Positions 25,671 through 35,081 are shown, counted from the stretch's first letter. The stretch is DNA of 64,000 nucleotides from Psychroflexus tropicus DSM 15496 (GCF_000378765.1 NZ_KB905342.1:310001-374000), one strand, 5' to 3'. Program-made: numbers and translations. Notes: generated by a model not told the origin, from the letters alone.

Positions 25671-27298
25671 ATAGAAGAACTAAAATACTTTTACCTCTCC
25701 TACTCGCTGTGGTTTTTGCAGTTGGGATTATGCTTGGGGATCTTCTCAATTTCCAACAAGACTCTCTGGTAGGTTCAACTTCATCGAAGCGGCAGAAACT
25801 TAACAGGCTTATCAATTTCATTGATAAGGAATATGTCGACGAGGTGAATACAGATAGTATTGTTGATATTACTGTTTCTTCAATTTTGGAAAACCTGGAT
25901 CCTCATTCAGCCTATATTTCCAGTCAGGAATATGATTATGTACAAGATAATATGCGCGGCGACTTTGTTGGTATTGGTATAAGTTTTTATACTATTAAAG
26001 ATACAATTGCCGTCATTAGAACTTTAGAAAAAGGACCAGGAGAAGAGGCCGGGCTGGAAGCAGGGGATCGCATTTTATATGCAGATGCTATTCCTCTATT
26101 TGGAACTGGCATGAACAACGACTCCATCACAAGCATCTTAAAAGGGCCTGTAAATTCCAAAGTCAACTTAAAGGTTAAGCGCTATGGAAAAGAAGAATTA
26201 CTGGATTTTGAAATCAGCAGAGGTGTTGTTCCCCTGGCTAGTGTAGACTCAGGCTACATGGTAAATGATACTTTAGGCTACATTAAAATTAACAGATTCG
26301 CAGAATCAACTTACTCAGAATTCAAAACCAAGTTGCAGCAGTTTGCTACACCAGAAATGAAAAGTGTTATCCTGGATCTCAGATCAAATGGCGGAGGTTT
26401 TCTCAAGCAAGCCACACTTATTTTGGATGAATTTATCGCCGATGGTAAATTGCTTTTGTTCACCAAAAATAAGAATGGTGATATCAAAGAAACCTTTGCA
26501 ACCGGTCGTGGTCAGTACGAAGATCAAAACCTCTTTGTCTTTATTGATGAAAAATCTGCTTCTGCCAGCGAAATTGTAGCTGGAGCTATACAAGATAATG
26601 ATAGAGGAACCATTATTGGTCGTCGCTCATTCGGTAAAGGACTAGTACAACGAGAAATGAATCTTGGCGACGGAAGTGCAGTAAGACTAACGGTAGCTCG
26701 ATATTATACTCCTACGGGTCGTTCCATACAACGTCCCTACGAAAATGGGAATAACGATGCTTACTATTCAAGATATATGGAGAGGTATACTAATGGTGAA
26801 CTACAAAGCAGAGACAGTATTATAGTAGATGATTCACTAAAGTACGAAACACCAGAAGGAAAGGTCGTTTATGGTGGTGGAGGTATTATACCAGATATTT
26901 TTGTTCCCAGAGAATCTTCTCAGGCTATACAAGACATCAAATTTATGTACAATGGTGGGATTATGGATAGATTCATCTTCGACTTACTAGATGAAGATCG
27001 TGATTTTTATAATTCACTTTCTCAAACAGATTTTTTGGAAAGAACGTTGATTACAGAACAAACTTTAGATAAGTATACGCGATATCTAAGCGACTTCAAT
27101 ATGAATTATAATTTTGGAAGCACAAGTCATATTTTAGAGAAGTATCTCAAAGCCACCATGGCTAAGCAGTTGTTTGGTACAGACCTAGCCGAAAAAATTG
27201 CTAATGAACAAGATACTTATATCCGCAAACTCCTCAACTCAAACCCTCTCAAAATAACAGCCCTTAATCTTAAAAATGAAAACTTGAAAATTAAGTAA
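25667..27298 (+). CDS. S41 family C-terminal processing peptidase
   Basis: 543 residues. An N-terminal membrane anchor/signal (residues 5-25), a PDZ domain (~85-170; GPGEEAGLEAGDRILYADA), and the tail-specific protease domain. The catalytic Ser is in KSASASEIVAGAIQDNDRG and the Lys in RSFGKGLVQRE, the Ser-Lys dyad of CtpA-type proteases. It acts in the periplasm on protein C-termini. The last ~100 residues are helical and family-typical. It is translationally coupled to the dCMP deaminase and followed by the ligase gene 6 bp later. Confidence 0.95.
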   Translation: MNRRTKILLPLLLAVVFAVGIMLGDLLNFQQDSLVGSTSSKRQKLNRLINFIDKEYVDEVNTDSIVDITVSSILENLDPHSAYISSQEYDYVQDNMRGDFVGIGISFYTIKDTIAVIRTLEKGPGEEAGLEAGDRILYADAIPLFGTGMNNDSITSILKGPVNSKVNLKVKRYGKEELLDFEISRGVVPLASVDSGYMVNDTLGYIKINRFAESTYSEFKTKLQQFATPEMKSVILDLRSNGGGFLKQATLILDEFIADGKLLLFTKNKNGDIKETFATGRGQYEDQNLFVFIDEKSASASEIVAGAIQDNDRGTIIGRRSFGKGLVQREMNLGDGSAVRLTVARYYTPTGRSIQRPYENGNNDAYYSRYMERYTNGELQSRDSIIVDDSLKYETPEGKVVYGGGGIIPDIFVPRESSQAIQDIKFMYNGGIMDRFIFDLLDEDRDFYNSLSQTDFLERTLITEQTLDKYTRYLSDFNMNYNFGSTSHILEKYLKATMAKQLFGTDLAEKIANEQDTYIRKLLNSNPLKITALNLKNENLKIK

Positions 27299-27304
27299 TT
27301 AGGC

Positions 27305-28900
27305 ATGAAAGATTTTGCTCAGTTGGTGAAGACTATAGACAGTACCAATAAAACCAACCGTAAGGTAGAGGCTTTGAGTGACTATTTTTTAAAAGCCACA
27401 GATTCTGACAAAGTATGGACCATCGCTATACTATCTCACAGACGTCCTCCACGGCCGGTCAATAGTACCCTAATAAGGCATTATGCTTCAGAACTGGCAG
27501 ACATACCACTCTGGCTTTTTGAGGAGTCTTATCACATCGTCGGGGATCTTGCAGAAACCATTGCTTTAGTAGTTCCTGAAAAAGTAAAATCTACAGAAAA
27601 GAGCTTAACTCAATATCTACAGGAAATTCTAAAACTCAAACCAAAATCAGAAGAAGAGAAAAAAGACTACCTCATTGAGAACTGGGGTCAGTTGAACTAT
27701 TATGAACGCTTTGTTTTCACTAAGTTGATTACAGGCGGATTCAGGATTGGTGTCAGTCAAAAATTAATGACTCGAGCCTTGTCTAAAGCCACCAATATCG
27801 ATGAAGACATCCTCGCTTTTAAGCTCATGGGAAACTGGGATCCTAGTAAAATTTCATATACCGAGTTAATTTTAGAAGAAAACGAAGCCGATTATTTGTC
27901 TAAGCCCTATCCTTTTTATTTAGCCTATGCTATCGAAGACGAGGCTTCAGAACTTGGCAATCCAGACGACTGGATTGCAGAACACAAGTGGGACGGGATT
28001 CGTTCTCAATTGATTGTAAGGAAGGGCCAGCTTTTTGTCTGGAGCCGGGGCGAGGAGCTGGTTACTGATAAGTATCCAGAATTTGAAGCGTTTACTGATG
28101 TCCTCCCAGATGGAACCGTTTTGGATGGAGAAATTTTACCATATCCAGGAGAGAGTATCGGGGATTTTAAAGATCTGCAAACAAGAATTGGTCGTAAAAA
28201 TGTTACCAAAGCCCTCTTAAATAAATTACCTGTTATCCTGAAAGCTTACGATATTTTAGAGCATAAAGGAGAAGACATCCGCTCAACTCCTTTTGAAGAA
28301 CGCCGAGAACTACTGGATGACTTATTCGAGCAATATGCTTCGAAAATTAAACCCTTTCACCTTTCTGAAACCATGCGGTTTTCATCCTGGGAAGAGATGG
28401 CCAAAGAACGGGAAAAAGCCAGAGACATTAAATCTGAGGGACTGATGATCAAAAAAGCGGATTCTAGCTATGGTGTTGGACGTAAAAAAGGCGACTGGTG
28501 GAAATGGAAGTCAGATCCCTTCAGCATTGATGCGGTGCTCACTTACGCCATGAGAGGTCACGGTCGACGTAGTAACTTATTTACAGATTACACTTTTGCT
28601 TTATGGAATGAGGATAAAAGTGAACTGGTCACTTTTGCAAAAGCCTATTCTGGATTGACCGATAAAGAGTTTAAGAAGGTGGATGCCTGGATCAAGAAAA
28701 ACACTATAGAACGCTTTGGACCCGTAAGAAGCGTTGAGCATGAGCACGTTTTTGAAATCGCTTTTGAAGGCATTGCTGAATCCAAACGACATAAAAGCGG
28801 AGTAGCAACCCGCTTTCCAAGAATCTTACGCTGGAGACAGGATAAAAAGATAGAAGATGCTAATACTTTGGAGGACTTGAAAGCCTTGATTCCTGAGTAA
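27305..28900 (+). CDS. ATP-dependent DNA ligase
   Basis: 531 residues. The adenylation Lys is in AEHKWDGIRSQLI (motif I KxDG, ~residue 226), preceded by an all-helical N-terminal DNA-binding domain (1-200) as in Lig1-like bacterial ligases. Motifs DGEILPYP (III), SEGLMIKKADSSYGVG (IV) and WWKWKSDPFSIDAVL (V) follow, then an OB domain. In many Bacteroidota this ligase sits with an MBL exonuclease and a DEXH helicase; neither partner is in this window. Here it is in an operon with the S41 protease. A repair role is inferred. Confidence 0.94.
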   Translation: MKDFAQLVKTIDSTNKTNRKVEALSDYFLKATDSDKVWTIAILSHRRPPRPVNSTLIRHYASELADIPLWLFEESYHIVGDLAETIALVVPEKVKSTEKSLTQYLQEILKLKPKSEEEKKDYLIENWGQLNYYERFVFTKLITGGFRIGVSQKLMTRALSKATNIDEDILAFKLMGNWDPSKISYTELILEENEADYLSKPYPFYLAYAIEDEASELGNPDDWIAEHKWDGIRSQLIVRKGQLFVWSRGEELVTDKYPEFEAFTDVLPDGTVLDGEILPYPGESIGDFKDLQTRIGRKNVTKALLNKLPVILKAYDILEHKGEDIRSTPFEERRELLDDLFEQYASKIKPFHLSETMRFSSWEEMAKEREKARDIKSEGLMIKKADSSYGVGRKKGDWWKWKSDPFSIDAVLTYAMRGHGRRSNLFTDYTFALWNEDKSELVTFAKAYSGLTDKEFKKVDAWIKKNTIERFGPVRSVEHEHVFEIAFEGIAESKRHKSGVATRFPRILRWRQDKKIEDANTLEDLKALIPE

Positions 28901-28901
28901 A

Positions 28902-28952
28902 CCAGTTGACCTGTGGTCTAGTCAACCGGTTTACTGGTCAGCCAGTCAAACA
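28902..28952. repeat. Nested inverted repeats after the ligase gene
   Basis: ACCAGTTGAC (28902-28911) is complementary to GTCAACCGGT (28921-28930) with one mismatch, and further ACTGGTC/GCCAGTC pieces follow at once. The structure begins just after the ligase stop and no T-run is seen, so it is a weak terminator candidate or a small repeat cluster. Confidence 0.4.
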
Positions 28953-28968
28953 GTCCACGAGTACGATT

Positions 28969-29241
28969 CTAATTATCCTTAAGCTTTTTTCGATAAATAA
29001 AATCATTCAGAAACCAGGAAAACGCACCATAAATTCCACCGCCTACTACAATAGAAATGGCTAGTTGCACAAAGAAGTCAGTGTTGCTTAGTTGTCCCCA
29101 CTTATCCCAGTAATTTAAAAGTAAGTTGACGGCAAAGATGATGATCCCAAAACCCACTCCATGTTTTACCATGTATATAATTTTTCCCTGGCTTCTTACG
29201 CGTTCCCAGTTTTCTACAAATTTTCTATCGGATTCTTTCAT
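28969..29241 (-). CDS. Hypothetical two-helix membrane protein
   Basis: 90 residues from the ATG at 29241; a longer reading would add 12 residues that overlap the next gene's end. The N-terminal part is polar (MKESDRKFVENWERVRSQG), then two membrane helices (~27-43 and 57-78) and a basic tail RKKLKDN. Similar short proteins are common in Flavobacteriia and are unnamed. It follows the CIA30-like gene by 4 bp, so the two share a transcript. Confidence 0.7.
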   Translation of the reverse strand: MKESDRKFVENWERVRSQGKIIYMVKHGVGFGIIIFAVNLLLNYWDKWGQLSNTDFFVQLAISIVVGGGIYGAFSWFLNDFIYRKKLKDN

Positions 29242-29245
29242 AAAG

Positions 29246-29782
29246 CTAGTTGGATAAATAAATCTTATCGATTTCAATTTCGAATTTTTCTTTTCTTTTA
29301 TTTCCTATCAAAACCGCTATTTCTTCGATGGTGTCGGCTTCAAAATTGGGTAAATTTAAACTTCTTCCTCTAAATCTCGGATAAAAGTCAGAAAGTTTTA
29401 AGCGAACCTTTTGCCATTCAGATGTTACTTCAAATTCCTGTATGTAAGAATAAGCATCATCCCTATTTTTCTTGAATCTGAATTGATAAGTAGAGGGTTT
29501 ACCTTTAACAATTAGATTGACATATATATAATTTTGAACATTATCTTGCTCTAAACGATGCCTTACCGATGCAAAGCCACCGTTATTTTCTAAAGAGATG
29601 CTCCCGTAAAAGACCGCATGTCCATCTTTGTTGAGGTGAATTTCACTTTGTGAAAGACCACCCATAACTCCATCATTAACGATAATCCAATCGTTTAAAT
29701 TTTGATCAGACTTAAAGTTGTAAAGGCTGACTTCCTGAGCTGTTCCTGAGATCATAATCAAAAAGAAGATTAAAATTTTCAT
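29246..29782 (-). CDS. CIA30 family protein (complex I intermediate-associated protein 30-like)
   Basis: 178 residues from an internal ATG that gives a signal peptide (MKILIFFLIMISGTAQ); the longer reading would run into the divergent gene. The mature domain shows the CIA30 features: IVNDGVMGGLSQSEI near the start, GFASVRHRL, and the late IEEIAVLIGNKRKEKFEIEI, predicted as a jelly-roll like a carbohydrate-binding module. The bacterial role is unknown; the signal peptide argues against complex I assembly in the cytoplasm. Divergent from the MPG gene. Confidence 0.85.
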   Translation of the reverse strand: MKILIFFLIMISGTAQEVSLYNFKSDQNLNDWIIVNDGVMGGLSQSEIHLNKDGHAVFYGSISLENNGGFASVRHRLEQDNVQNYIYVNLIVKGKPSTYQFRFKKNRDDAYSYIQEFEVTSEWQKVRLKLSDFYPRFRGRSLNLPNFEADTIEEIAVLIGNKRKEKFEIEIDKIYLSN

Positions 29783-29835
29783 AGTTACTTCAACATTAAA
29801 TATAAATTTAATTATTTTGAAATGAAATTCAGTGT

Positions 29836-30432
29836 ATGTCACAAATCCTTCCCAAAGCTTTTTTTGAACATGAAGACGTAGTTTCACTTGCTAAGCAGTT
29901 GATAGGTAAACAACTGAATACCCAAATTGACGGTGTTTTTACCTCGGGTATAATCACAGAGACTGAAGCCTATGCTGGCCAAGGAGATAAAGCCTGCCAT
30001 GCACATTTAGGAAAGTTTACGAAACGTACCAAGGTGATGTATGAACCAGGAGGTGTAGCCTACGTCTATCTTTGCTATGGAATTCATCATCTTTTCAATA
30101 TTGTTACTAATACTGAAGGTCATGCCGATGCCATTTTAATTAGAGCCATAGAGCCCACAAATGGCATACAAGATATGATGAAACGCAGGCAGAAAAAAAA
30201 GCAGGATAAAACCTTAACCGCTGGTCCAGGTAATATGACTCAGGCCATGGGAATCACCAAAAAACATAATGAGCAAAGCATCGCTGGAGATGAGATATGG
30301 ATAGAAGATCGTGGTTTGGTTATTGATTCAATAGTGGAAACCACCAGAGTCGGTATAGATTATGCTGAAGAAGATGCCGAACTCCTCTGGAGGTTTTACG
30401 ACAAAAATTCAAAATATATCTCTGTTAAATAA
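29836..30432 (+). CDS. DNA-3-methyladenine glycosylase (AAG/MPG family)
   Basis: 198 residues. The key motif is ITETEAYAGQGDKACHAHLG with the catalytic Glu that activates water, followed by MYEPGGVAYVYLCYGIHHLF and the FNIVT strand, and RAIEP. This is the mammalian-type AAG fold that excises alkylated purines and hypoxanthine; it differs from AlkA. It is divergent from the CIA30-like gene (~53 bp) and 5 bp upstream of the next gene. Confidence 0.95.
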   Translation: MSQILPKAFFEHEDVVSLAKQLIGKQLNTQIDGVFTSGIITETEAYAGQGDKACHAHLGKFTKRTKVMYEPGGVAYVYLCYGIHHLFNIVTNTEGHADAILIRAIEPTNGIQDMMKRRQKKKQDKTLTAGPGNMTQAMGITKKHNEQSIAGDEIWIEDRGLVIDSIVETTRVGIDYAEEDAELLWRFYDKNSKYISVK

Positions 30433-30437
30433 TACTT

Positions 30438-31097
30438 ATGAGTTATAAACAAGGTTTTATTCTTTTGTTCATTCTGTGTTCATTAACTCTTCATAGCCAA
30501 GATAAATTATTCTTTAATCGTATTCATTACTTCGAACATCAGGATTGTCAACATCCTATCGGTACTGTTGTGAAGGACAAAATATTTTTTGCGAATAATA
30601 CCAATAACAGTGTTTATATGGATTTTTATAATACTGAAAGTAAATTCGCTTTAGTAGAACTCATCAACTACGGAAAATATGCAGCCTTCAATCAATTTGT
30701 AAAAAAAGATTTTATTTCAGCTAACACTGTTTTGATGGGTTTTAAGCAAAGCCTACCTTCTGTTTCTAGGTCTATTCAAGAAGCTAGTTCTGGTTTTAAA
30801 GTGGATCAAGTTAAAGACTCTATACTGAATGATAAAACTCTCAAGCACATCAAAATAGTTCCTAAAGATACCTTAGTCCATAGATTTGAGTCCTATAATA
30901 TTCTTATCAACACCCATGTGGAAACCGAATTACCACTTTACACCACTCCCACCGTTTATTTTTTACTTTTAGGAAGCTTAAACAATTTAAGTGGAACTGT
31001 AGTGGAAACTTATTTTCTGGATCTAGAGGGCTATATATTTTGCAGAGATATCCTTTTAGGACATCAAATCACGAATAAGCGCATCACCATTAAATAA
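30438..31097 (+). CDS. Hypothetical secreted protein
   Basis: 219 residues with a signal peptide (MSYKQGFILLFILCSLTLHS, cleavage before QDK). The mature part has no recognisable motif; it has mixed alpha/beta character with one Cys pair candidate (Cys in HQDCQHP and in GYIFCRD). It is probably cotranscribed with the glycosylase gene 5 bp upstream, but a shared function is not implied. It abuts the convergent AraC gene with no gap. Confidence 0.72.
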   Translation: MSYKQGFILLFILCSLTLHSQDKLFFNRIHYFEHQDCQHPIGTVVKDKIFFANNTNNSVYMDFYNTESKFALVELINYGKYAAFNQFVKKDFISANTVLMGFKQSLPSVSRSIQEASSGFKVDQVKDSILNDKTLKHIKIVPKDTLVHRFESYNILINTHVETELPLYTTPTVYFLLLGSLNNLSGTVVETYFLDLEGYIFCRDILLGHQITNKRITIK

Positions 31098-31976
31098 TTA
31101 GCCCTGGATATATTTTTTGGGCGTTGTCCCAAATTTCTTTTTAAAGGCGGATATAAAATGACTAGCTGTACTGTATCCGATGCTTAACCCAACTTCATTA
31201 ACATTATGCTGTCCTTTTTCCAATAGCTTTCTGGCGTAGTCCATTTTATAATCAAAGAGGAACGCAAAAACAGTATCTCCGTAAATTTCTTTGAATCCTT
31301 CCTTCAGTTTCTTAAGGCTTAAACCCACCTCATCAGCCAATTCTTGAAGTGTTGGCGGCTCGGTCATACGTGAAAGAATTATACTTTTAGCCAACTTTAT
31401 TTTCTTTACATTATCCTCATCATCCAAAAACGGACACTGTTCTATATCAGCTTCTGCAGGACGATTAAAGTAAAGTCCTATCAATTCATAAGCCTTTCCC
31501 TTAAGGTAAATTTTTCTTACAGAGGGATGAAGGTTGAAATTTAAGATCTGACTTAATATCACAGCCATTGCCGGAGTAAGCGGTACTTCTTTATAGTACT
31601 TTTTATCGCGATTGTCTTCCGTAAGAAAATCGATATAATTGGCCTCTGCTGAAAACAAGGTGTGTAGCTTTTTTATTGAGATCAAAATAGAAACCGACCA
31701 GGAATCTTTAAAAGCCTCCAGATTAATCGGTAGATCCCTTTCTGGATTATAGAGTAAAAGTGAGTTGTCTTCTTTTATATTTAAAGCATAACTCCCTTCA
31801 TTAAAATTGAATTTAATCTCTCCTTTTACGCAAAAGTGAAATTGAATGAAATCGGCACTGATGTTATGCGTAATGCATTGCTCGTACTCTGTCTCATTTT
31901 TGATCGACAATATGGAAATTCCTTCTTCAATTTCAATATATTGTTCAGAACCTCTAGCGACATTTTTTTCGTTCAT
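31098..31976 (-). CDS. AraC family transcriptional regulator
   Basis: 292 residues. The C-terminal ~100 residues contain two HTHs: LQELADEVGLSLKKLKEGFK and VNEVGLSIGYSTASHFISAF, then KKFGTTPKKY, the AraC end signature. The N-terminal part (1-180) is a cupin-like sensing region with no clear ligand. It is divergent from hemA with 207 bp between them. Flavobacterial relatives are often beside iron or heme genes, so control of hemA or iron uptake is a guess. Confidence 0.9.
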   Translation of the reverse strand: MNEKNVARGSEQYIEIEEGISILSIKNETEYEQCITHNISADFIQFHFCVKGEIKFNFNEGSYALNIKEDNSLLLYNPERDLPINLEAFKDSWSVSILISIKKLHTLFSAEANYIDFLTEDNRDKKYYKEVPLTPAMAVILSQILNFNLHPSVRKIYLKGKAYELIGLYFNRPAEADIEQCPFLDDEDNVKKIKLAKSIILSRMTEPPTLQELADEVGLSLKKLKEGFKEIYGDTVFAFLFDYKMDYARKLLEKGQHNVNEVGLSIGYSTASHFISAFKKKFGTTPKKYIQG

Positions 31977-32150
31977 AACGACTATTGACTTAACTTTTTT
32001 ATTTAGAATGGTTCTAATTAAAACCCCTCTAAAGTGTGACTATAGTTACAAAATTACTTAAATAGACTGATATATGTCAGATTTTGTATAAAAATACGCC
32101 AAACGACAAAAAAGGAACTTATAGCGTTATTTTTAACTATCCTTATGCTC

Positions 32151-32158
32151 TAATTTTG
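32151..32158 (+). promoter_or_regulatory. Bacteroidota-type -7 element for hemA
   Basis: TAATTTTG matches TAnnTTTG and lies 25 bp before the hemA ATG. A T-rich stretch GTTATTTTTAAC at ~32125-32136 occupies the area of the -33 region, but no good TTG is seen. The start is therefore likely but unproven. Confidence 0.5.
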
Positions 32159-32183
32159 TACTCCATATTTTTGGAATCAAGGA

Positions 32184-33440
32184 ATGCAGAAATACAACGT
32201 ATCTAAACATAAAAATTTTTACGTCATCGGCATCAGCTATCAAAAAGCAGATGCAGAGACTAGAGGAAAATTTAATCTCAATATCGACCAGAGAAAGGCC
32301 TTATTAGACAAAGCTAAGTCTATTGGTCTCACCTCTGTGGTATCATCATCCACCTGTAATAGAACAGAAATTTATGCATTTTCCGATGAAGCAGAGGTAC
32401 TTATTAATTTGCTATGTGAGTTTAGCATCGGTGACCAGTCTACATTTTATGAGAATGGATACATTTTAGAAAATGAAAAGGCCATTAATCATATGTATAG
32501 AGTTGGAGGAGGTTTAGACAGTCAGATTCTTGGTGATTTCGAAATTATTAGTCAGATTAAGACTGCTTTCACTCTTTCCAAAAAGAAAGGCATGATTAAT
32601 CATTTCATGGAAAGACTGGTTAATTCTGTCATTCAGGCGAGTCGTAGAATTAAAAACGAAACACGAATTTCCTCTGGAGCAACCTCAGTATCATTTGCTT
32701 CGGTACAATATATCTTAGATCACATCAATGACGTTTCTAACAAAAAAATTCTTCTTTTTGGCACTGGTAAAATAGGAAGAAATACCTGTGAAAATCTGGT
32801 CAAACATACCAGTAACAAGAACATTACCTTAATCAACAGAACAAAAGATAAGGCTGAAGAAATCGCAGGGAAATTCAATTTGATCGTCAAAGATTTTTCA
32901 GAATTACAGACTGAAATAAGGACTACAGATATTCTTATAGTGGCTACTGGGGCTCAATCTCCAACCATTACTAAGGAATTGATTTACCCTAAAAAAGACC
33001 TCTTGGTTTTAGACCTTTCTATTCCTAAAAACGTTGCTGAAAATGTTGAGGGTATGCCAAACGTAAAATTGCTTCACTTAGATTATTTATCTCAACTTAC
33101 AGATGATACTTTATCAAAAAGAAAAGCATTTATTCCTGATGCCGAAGCGATTATAGAAGAAGTAAAAGCTGAATTCAATGAATGGCTGGATACTCGAAAA
33201 TTCGCTCCTACCATTAAAGCTTTAAAAGAAAAATTCAAGATTTTTCAAGACGAAGAGTTGGACTACCAGAGCAAAAAAAACAGCCAGTTTGACAAGGAAC
33301 AGGCAGAAATTATTTCAGACCGGGTAATTCATAAAATCACTCGCAGTTTTGCCAGTCACTTAAGAAGCGCTAACGGCTCCACTGAAGATAGCATTGCTTT
33401 ACTCAAAAAAGTCTTTGAACTGGAAACTTCTTCAGATTAA
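32184..33440 (+). CDS. hemA: Glutamyl-tRNA reductase
   Basis: 418 residues. The catalytic Cys is in SSSTCNRTEIYAF (~residue 57), the GGGLDSQILGDFEIISQIK signature follows (~106-124), and the NADPH-binding motif is LLFGTGKIGRNTCENL (~192-207). A C-terminal helical dimerisation domain ends the protein. It reduces Glu-tRNA to glutamate-1-semialdehyde, the first step of C5 tetrapyrrole synthesis. First of hemA-hemC-hemD; hemC starts 34 bp later. Confidence 0.97.
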   Translation: MQKYNVSKHKNFYVIGISYQKADAETRGKFNLNIDQRKALLDKAKSIGLTSVVSSSTCNRTEIYAFSDEAEVLINLLCEFSIGDQSTFYENGYILENEKAINHMYRVGGGLDSQILGDFEIISQIKTAFTLSKKKGMINHFMERLVNSVIQASRRIKNETRISSGATSVSFASVQYILDHINDVSNKKILLFGTGKIGRNTCENLVKHTSNKNITLINRTKDKAEEIAGKFNLIVKDFSELQTEIRTTDILIVATGAQSPTITKELIYPKKDLLVLDLSIPKNVAENVEGMPNVKLLHLDYLSQLTDDTLSKRKAFIPDAEAIIEEVKAEFNEWLDTRKFAPTIKALKEKFKIFQDEELDYQSKKNSQFDKEQAEIISDRVIHKITRSFASHLRSANGSTEDSIALLKKVFELETSSD

Positions 33441-33474
33441 ATCGCCTTAACCTCCCATTTAACACCAATAATAT

Positions 33475-34383
33475 ATGTCAACTACTATTCGAATAGGTAC
33501 TCGCGATAGTGAACTTGCCTTATGGCAGGCTAATAAAGTAAAACATCTACTCGAGCAGGAAGGCTATCACCCTATACTTAAACCTGTGAAATCTACAGGT
33601 GATCTAAATTTGGAACAGCCACTATATGAAATGGGTATAACTGGGATTTTTACTAAAACTCTGGATGTCGCCCTCATCAAAGGCGAAATCGACATTGCCG
33701 TACACTCTATGAAAGATGTTCCAACAGCTCTGCCAAAAGGAGTAGTGGAGGCTGCTGTTTTACCCAGAGCTAACACCAGTGACATCTTAATACACAAAAG
33801 CCAAAGTGAATTTACCTCACACGAAACAATTGCTACAGGCAGTCTTAGACGAAAAGCACAATGGCTGAATAAATACCCTACTCATAAAGTTGTGAACTTA
33901 AGAGGAAATGTAAATACCAGGCTGCAAAAGCTGAAAGATAATAACTGGTCTGGAGCCATCTTTGCGGCTGCTGGCTTAGAACGCATCAACCTTAAACCAG
34001 AAAGTCACCTTGAGTTGGATTGGATGATTCCGGCTCCAGCACAGGGAGCGATGCTAGTGGTGACGATGGAACACAATACTACTTGCAGAAATGCTCTAGA
34101 AGCTTTAAATCATCTTGAAACTGCACTGGAAGTCAAAGTGGAAAGAGAATTTCTAAAAACGCTAGAGGGCGGCTGTACAGCTCCTATAGGCGCGTTGGCT
34201 AAAGTAAATGGGAATATGCTAGAACTTGAAGCTGGATTATTTAGCTTAGATGGAAAACAAAAGTTTTTAATCCAGGAATCTACGGCATTAGAACAGGTAG
34301 AAGGCTTTGGGAAAAAATGCGCTCAATCAGTTTTGAATCAAGGAGGCAAATTGCTGATGGAAGAGCTTCGTAAAGTCTTGTGA
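33475..34383 (+). CDS. hemC: Hydroxymethylbilane synthase (porphobilinogen deaminase)
   Basis: 302 residues. RIGTRDSELALWQANKVK at the N-terminus, DIAVHSMKDVP and TGSLRRKAQW are active-site motifs, and the dipyrromethane-carrying Cys is in LEGGCTAPIGA (~residue 234). It polymerises four porphobilinogens into hydroxymethylbilane in the cytoplasm. hemD begins 1 bp after its stop, so the pair is coupled. Confidence 0.97.
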   Translation: MSTTIRIGTRDSELALWQANKVKHLLEQEGYHPILKPVKSTGDLNLEQPLYEMGITGIFTKTLDVALIKGEIDIAVHSMKDVPTALPKGVVEAAVLPRANTSDILIHKSQSEFTSHETIATGSLRRKAQWLNKYPTHKVVNLRGNVNTRLQKLKDNNWSGAIFAAAGLERINLKPESHLELDWMIPAPAQGAMLVVTMEHNTTCRNALEALNHLETALEVKVEREFLKTLEGGCTAPIGALAKVNGNMLELEAGLFSLDGKQKFLIQESTALEQVEGFGKKCAQSVLNQGGKLLMEELRKVL

Positions 34384-34384
34384 T

Positions 34385-35050
34385 ATGCCTGCTGTGCTCT
34401 CTACAAAATTGTTATCTCCTGCTCAAAAAAATTTGCTTCTCAACGCCAATCTTAGCCTAACTGAGTACAATGCTATCAAAACAGAAGCTTTAGAAATACC
34501 TGATTCTGTTTCAGAAAAAGAATATCCTAATGCAATTATTACGAGTCAAACTACAGTTGATTTTATTCAAAGTTATAAACTAGGGCGGTGTTTTTGTGTA
34601 GGTCAAAAAACAGCAAAAAAACTCCAATCATTAGGTTTTGATGTAGAACAAGTAGCAGATAATGCAAAAGCACTGGCTTCATCAATTTTAGAAAACTATT
34701 CTGAACTCACATTCACTTACTTTGGTAGTTTGAAACGCCGACCAGAGCTTTCTAAGACACTTAAACAATCAAACATAAGACTAGATGAAGTATTTATGTA
34801 TGATACTCATAAAGTTCCAAAATCATTCCACAGATCTTTTGATGCGGTCCTTTTATTTAGTCCCTCTGGTGTTGAAAGTTATTTTGAAGCAAACCCCTCT
34901 TCAAAATCAAAACTGATTTGCATAGGCCCAACCACACTGGCATCTGCAAAAGATTATTCAAAGAATGCTTTTATGTCCAATACAACTTCAGTAGAAAGTG
35001 TCATTGTAAAAGCAGTAAACCTCTTAAAACCAAAAAATCCCGCTGTATAG
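34385..35050 (+). CDS. hemD: Uroporphyrinogen-III synthase
   Basis: 221 residues. The family is poorly conserved, but the two-lobe alpha/beta pattern, FCVGQKTAKKLQSLGFDVEQ, and VLLFSPSGVESYF near the end, plus position right after hemC, support the call. It closes hydroxymethylbilane with D-ring inversion. The last codons and the stop lie inside the terminator stem at 35034-35059. Confidence 0.9.
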   Translation: MPAVLSTKLLSPAQKNLLLNANLSLTEYNAIKTEALEIPDSVSEKEYPNAIITSQTTVDFIQSYKLGRCFCVGQKTAKKLQSLGFDVEQVADNAKALASSILENYSELTFTYFGSLKRRPELSKTLKQSNIRLDEVFMYDTHKVPKSFHRSFDAVLLFSPSGVESYFEANPSSKSKLICIGPTTLASAKDYSKNAFMSNTTSVESVIVKAVNLLKPKNPAV

Positions 35051-35059
35051 CGGGATTTT
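35034..35059 (+). terminator. Terminator overlapping the hemD stop codon
   Basis: Perfect 11-bp stem AAAATCCCGCT (35034-35044) with AGCGGGATTTT (35049-35059), loop GTAT. The hemD stop TAG is 35048-35050, inside the loop and stem. It also faces the leftward M16 gene ending at 35082. Confidence 0.85.
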
Positions 35060-35081
35060 AAGTAGTCATAAATTTTAGTGA

